Below are positions 15,412 through 17,928 of a DNA stretch of 17,928 bases, one piece after another (the first letter of the stretch is position 1; each line of letters opens with the position of its first letter). Origin of the DNA: Candidatus Cloacimonadota bacterium (GTDB lineage Bacteria > Cloacimonadota > Cloacimonadia > JGIOTU-2); contig JACNFI010000250.1 in assembly GCA_014384665.1 (NCBI GenBank), forward strand, positions 1 through 17,928, read 5' to 3'. A program made the translations under genes and the position numbers. The notes below the pieces were generated by a model, which saw nothing but the letters and a program-made list of their open reading frames with translations, was not told the DNA's origin and searched no databases.

Positions 15412-15445
15412 TTTAGGGGGTGGAATAGAATGCTGATACATCGGG
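15412..15445. repeat. 34-bp direct repeat, copy upstream of the MFS gene
   Basis: The partner of 15311-15344 in the same orientation, start-to-start distance 101 bp; the single difference is C for T near its end. It lies 19 bp upstream of the transporter ATG. Confidence 0.9.
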
Positions 15446-15621
15446 TAAGGTGAAAACATAATTACTACTCCGGTCATTAAATACTTTACATTTTTGTATG
15501 TGAATGAAATATTATATATGAATTCACACGGTTGAGGTTGCGTGGCTCGAATCGGCATCCGTTAAACGTTAGACGAATCGTTTTCCGTTGCCCGTAAACC
15601 GTTTCCAGTCTCGCAATCCCC

Positions 15622-15640
15622 TCCCCGATTAGATCGGGGA
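15622..15640. repeat. Palindrome TCCCCGAT-TAG-ATCGGGGA
   Basis: A perfect 8-bp stem with a 3-nt centre, followed by CCGCGGGG. It is similar in design to 3195-3213 and 11885-11903, suggesting one dispersed palindrome family in this genome. Confidence 0.65.
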
Positions 15641-15684
15641 CCGCGGGGATAAACGATATTAGAGATGTCATTGTACATTTTATA

Positions 15685-16365
15685 TTATTCCACCTCCTTA
15701 ATCTCACCTAATCGTCTTTTTGCTTTTTGAAAAACTGAAGATGTCTTATATCTTTCAACTATTTTGTGATAATATTTTTGTGCTATTACTTTATCATTTT
15801 TTTCAAAGTAATGCTCAGCAATTTCATAAATATGCTCAGGGGTATTAAAAGAATCTGGAAATTTTTTGGTTATTTCATCCAAATACGCATAATAATTTTC
15901 TATATCATTCTGACCAAAATAGCATTTTGCAATACCTATCATTGCTGCTTCTTTAATAATTTTATTATGTATCTTGGATCCGGCTTTCCTAAAACATTGC
16001 TCTGCCTTATTATAATCAACAGAATCCTTTTCAATATTTATTTTCCCAAGGTAGAAGAAAGCCCAGTCATGATATTTAGATGATGAATAATTCTCACTTA
16101 AAATAGTGAATTCTTCCTCTGACTTTTCAAAATCATTATTTGAATAATAGGACATAGCAATATCAAATTGACTTAGTGCTTGGCTATCAACTCTTTTTCT
16201 ATTTGCATTTATTGCAATAATAACAAATATGATTACTAATATTATAATAGCCAAAATAAGTAATTTTTTCCAGTGTTGAACTACAAATTCAGAAGTTAAG
16301 AAAGCAGCAGTAACAAACTTATCTTCTTTTAGTTCGTGTTTATGCTTTGGAAACTTAGCTGACAT
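15685..16365 (-). CDS. Membrane-anchored TPR protein, YfgM-like
   Basis: 226 residues. A short basic cytoplasmic tail (KHKHELKEDKF, 7-17) and HWKK precede one strong transmembrane helix (about 35-52). Tetratricopeptide-like helical pairs follow from about 64 to the end, with recognisable units such as AMSYYSNNDFEKSEEEF, AKCYFGQNDIENYYAYLDEI and AEHYFEKNDKVIAQKYYHKI. The arrangement resembles YfgM-like proteins, whose TPR domain lies outside the inner membrane and works with the Sec translocon or envelope chaperones; that role is inferred from architecture. AAAGG lies about 7 nt before the ATG. The gene is between the glycosyltransferase and the transporter on the same strand. Confidence 0.75.
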   Translation of the reverse strand: MSAKFPKHKHELKEDKFVTAAFLTSEFVVQHWKKLLILAIIILVIIFVIIAINANRKRVDSQALSQFDIAMSYYSNNDFEKSEEEFTILSENYSSSKYHDWAFFYLGKINIEKDSVDYNKAEQCFRKAGSKIHNKIIKEAAMIGIAKCYFGQNDIENYYAYLDEITKKFPDSFNTPEHIYEIAEHYFEKNDKVIAQKYYHKIVERYKTSSVFQKAKRRLGEIKEVE

Positions 16366-16601
16366 AATAGAACCTTTCTTAAGTATTTTGATAATCCTGA
16401 TAAATAAAATTAATACATTTATTTCTCTAATGGATTTTATTTGTCAACCATGTTAGATATTTACCCCGTTAGATAGATGAAATACATTTAATAAAGTTGG
16501 CGCTTTTAAACTTTATCTAACAGGTTTATACCATTAGATAGCAAATATTTCATTGGGTTCATTATCTAACAAGGTCAAAGCTTATATTTGAATTGTATAG
16601 A
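16366..16601. other. Gap between the GT2 and TPR genes
   Basis: 236 bases holding the TPR ribosome binding site, some 60 AT-rich bases and element E3 (16448-16574). No ORF is supported. Confidence 0.7.
16448..16574. mobile_element. MITE-like element, copy E3
   Basis: 127 bp from CCATGTTAGATA (16448-16459) to TATCTAACAAGG (16563-16574), flanked on both sides by TCAA (16444-16447 and 16575-16578), a perfect 4-bp target duplication. Inside are a second CCCCGTTAGATA (16464-16475), TATCTAACAGG (16514-16524) and CCATTAGATA (16531-16540), so it may be one element inserted in another. Nested arms TGAAATA/TATTTCA and ATAAAGTT/AACTTTAT are also present. Confidence 0.65.
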
Positions 16602-17825
16602 TTATTTATGGTTTTTATTCCATCTAAAAAGATTCAGTTTTCCTCCAATACCAGTAATCAAGATATAAAAAGGTTGTATTAAAGCCCATAATGGAAAATA
16701 AATTATGGCATTATGCTTAAGGTTAAATCGTTTTATTCCTTTTTTTATTATGAAAAAATCTCCTATACTTTTAAATATGAGAAAGATAAAAAAATGTGTA
16801 AATGAAAACAATAATGACATAACAATAATCAAATTTAGAAGAAAAACATCAAGCAGGAAGATAAAAAATTCTGGATTTAGTTCACTTTGGGGTTTTTCAT
16901 TTGATGCCCATCGTATTCTTTGATTTAAAAATTTACCAGGATGCTTCTCTGATTTAGTAAGGTTATGAGTGGCTTCACTAAAAGCAAATCTGATTTTATA
17001 ACCTTTGTTCCTAATTAATTGCATAAGCAAAACATCATCACCAGAAATAAACTTCTTTATCTTTTTGAAACCTCCAACTGCATTATATGCTTCTCTTGTA
17101 TATGCAATGTTCTGTCCACTACAGGAAAAGGGTTTGTCTTGTCCGATAGAACCTGCTGCGGCAGAAAAAAGCGCAATGGTATCTAAGTATTCATACTTTT
17201 CTACAAAATTTGTCTGTTTCCAATTAGAGATATCTGGTCTTGATAAACCTGCAACTAATCCTACATTCTTACCAAAATACCGATTCATACCTGAAATCCA
17301 GGTTGTCTTTACAATACAATCTGCATCAGTCGTTAAAATTATTTTTCCTTTGCTTTCGTTAATGGCTTGTGATAGAGCGTTCTTCTTACGCGATACAATA
17401 TTTGGTAATATATCCACATTTATAAGTTTAATGTTATTAAATTTTTGTTGAAATTTTTTTACAATCTCTACAGTTCTGTCTACTGACCGGTCATCAGCAA
17501 TAATAATCTCATACATATTTTGAGGATAATCTTGATTTATTAAAGTTGTAAGGAGGTGGATAATATTTTCAGCTTCATTACGAGCAGCAACTACCACAGA
17601 TACAAAAGGATGTTCATTAGAAGCATGAAGATATCTTCTTTTTAATCCTTTATAAAATATCAGGAGATAATAACAATAATAGATAAAAAGCAACAAAAAA
17701 AGGATAGTGATAATATCCATAACTTTGAAAAAACCTAACCTGGACAAGCCCCCAGTTAAATAGAAAAGAAAATTTAACAAGGCAGGCAGAGCCAAACAGG
17801 AAATATTAATCAGTAATAAAGCCAA
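16602..17825 (-). CDS. Membrane GT2 glycosyltransferase
   Basis: A 407-residue processive-type family 2 glycosyltransferase. The cytoplasmic GT-A domain opens with PFVSVVVAARNEAENI (73-88) and carries the nucleotide-sugar motifs ADDRS (110-114), TTDADC (165-170, the metal-binding DxD), SGDD (261-264, catalytic base region) and QRIRW (302-306, the QxxRW acceptor motif). Transmembrane helices precede it (about 36-58, perhaps another at 3-25) and follow it (about 318-360 and 373-395). Substrate is unknown; envelope polysaccharide or glycolipid synthesis is the natural inference. The start is uncertain. TTG 17825 is the first possible codon after an in-frame stop (17832-17834), while ATG 17720 (residue 36) would omit the first hydrophobic segment. 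The 5' flank is a degenerate low-complexity repeat. Confidence 0.87.
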   Translation of the reverse strand: MALLLINISCLALPALLNFLFYLTGGLSRLGFFKVMDIITILFLLLFIYYCYYLLIFYKGLKRRYLHASNEHPFVSVVVAARNEAENIIHLLTTLINQDYPQNMYEIIIADDRSVDRTVEIVKKFQQKFNNIKLINVDILPNIVSRKKNALSQAINESKGKIILTTDADCIVKTTWISGMNRYFGKNVGLVAGLSRPDISNWKQTNFVEKYEYLDTIALFSAAAGSIGQDKPFSCSGQNIAYTREAYNAVGGFKKIKKFISGDDVLLMQLIRNKGYKIRFAFSEATHNLTKSEKHPGKFLNQRIRWASNEKPQSELNPEFFIFLLDVFLLNLIIVMSLLFSFTHFFIFLIFKSIGDFFIIKKGIKRFNLKHNAIIYFPLWALIQPFYILITGIGGKLNLFRWNKNHK

Positions 17826-17928
17826 TAATTTCTAAATCCAAATTCCTAATATCAAATAAAATGACAAAGCCCAAATGTCAAATCATGCCAAAACAAAATC
17901 TCCGATGACTAATCCTTTTATATTTGGT
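17826..17928. repeat. Degenerate low-complexity repeat at the window end
   Basis: Read on the minus strand the stretch repeats variants of ATTTGG, GTCATTTT and GGAATTTGGATTTAG with a period of about 8-10 nt, directly before the glycosyltransferase. No ORF or structured RNA is evident. The window ends inside or just beyond it. Confidence 0.4.

Larger units (their letters stand above)
15394..15684. other. Repeat-rich gap between the TPR and MFS genes
   Basis: It contains the second 34-bp repeat copy (15412-15445), a 7-bp stem TGTGAAT/ATTCACA (15499-15528), a GC-richer island (about 15529-15655) with degenerate CCGTT/CGTAAACCG repeats and a palindrome (15622-15640). TTTATATTATTCCAC near 15397 recurs at the 3' end of the TPR gene near 15678, a possible duplication of that end. 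A 73-codon ORF through the island shows no coding features. Confidence 0.6.

Noticed and set aside
15529..15600. tRNA-like stretch (GGTTGAGGTTGCG ... TCGAATC)
   Set aside because: No acceptor stem or cloverleaf could be assembled.
15486..15707. 73-codon ORF on the minus strand
   Set aside because: It runs through a GC island of degenerate CCGTT repeats and a palindrome and overlaps the TPR gene end; no domain or ribosome binding site.

Overview
The window is AT-rich bacterial chromosome. The best taxonomic clue is a 2045-residue homolog of SprA, the outer-membrane translocon of the type IX secretion system. Next to it is an alpha-oxoamine synthase that reads as a Bacteroidetes-type serine palmitoyltransferase. 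Together they point to the FCB group (Bacteroidota, Cloacimonadota, Marinimicrobia and relatives). Base composition and long repeat-filled gaps resemble uncultured FCB lineages such as Cloacimonadota, but the phylum cannot be fixed from this window. No rRNA, tRNA, CRISPR array, prophage or transposase gene was found.

Layout. 1-626 (+): a HicBA-type toxin-antitoxin pair in which a small palindromic element has split hicA. 809-2748 (-): serine palmitoyltransferase-like gene (spt) and D-aminoacyl-tRNA deacylase (dtd). 2749-3561: a long gap with a possible 31-codon ORF, two hairpins and a 292-bp element bounded by perfect 17-bp inverted repeats. 3562-10427 (+): sprA followed by a PP2A-like metallophosphatase. 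10428-10958: a PIN-like gene start cut off by a REP-type palindrome pair. 10959-17825 (-): recO, glmS, a UMF1-type MFS transporter, a membrane-anchored TPR protein and a GT2 glycosyltransferase.

Function. The recognised genes are mostly housekeeping: tRNA proofreading, recombination repair, amino-sugar synthesis. The rest concern the envelope: sphingolipid base synthesis, T9SS export, membrane TPR protein, membrane glycosyltransferase. They do not form one evident pathway. The minus-strand block may once have been tighter, since each junction is now a 200-300 bp gap holding a different repeat.

Most unusual is the density and variety of small non-coding repeats at gene boundaries. Families seen are: (i) a 103-127 bp element with ends near CCCCGTTAGATA, three copies, two with 4-bp target duplications; (ii) the 292-bp element; (iii) REP-like palindromes; (iv) an exact 18-unit, 8-bp satellite with an inverted 5-unit arm; (v) a 34-bp direct repeat. 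Several supply or replace codons at protein ends (transporter N- and C-termini, phosphatase start, recO 5' end) and one destroys hicA. I see no convincing undescribed multi-gene system; the repeat-driven remodelling of gene ends is the observation most worth following.
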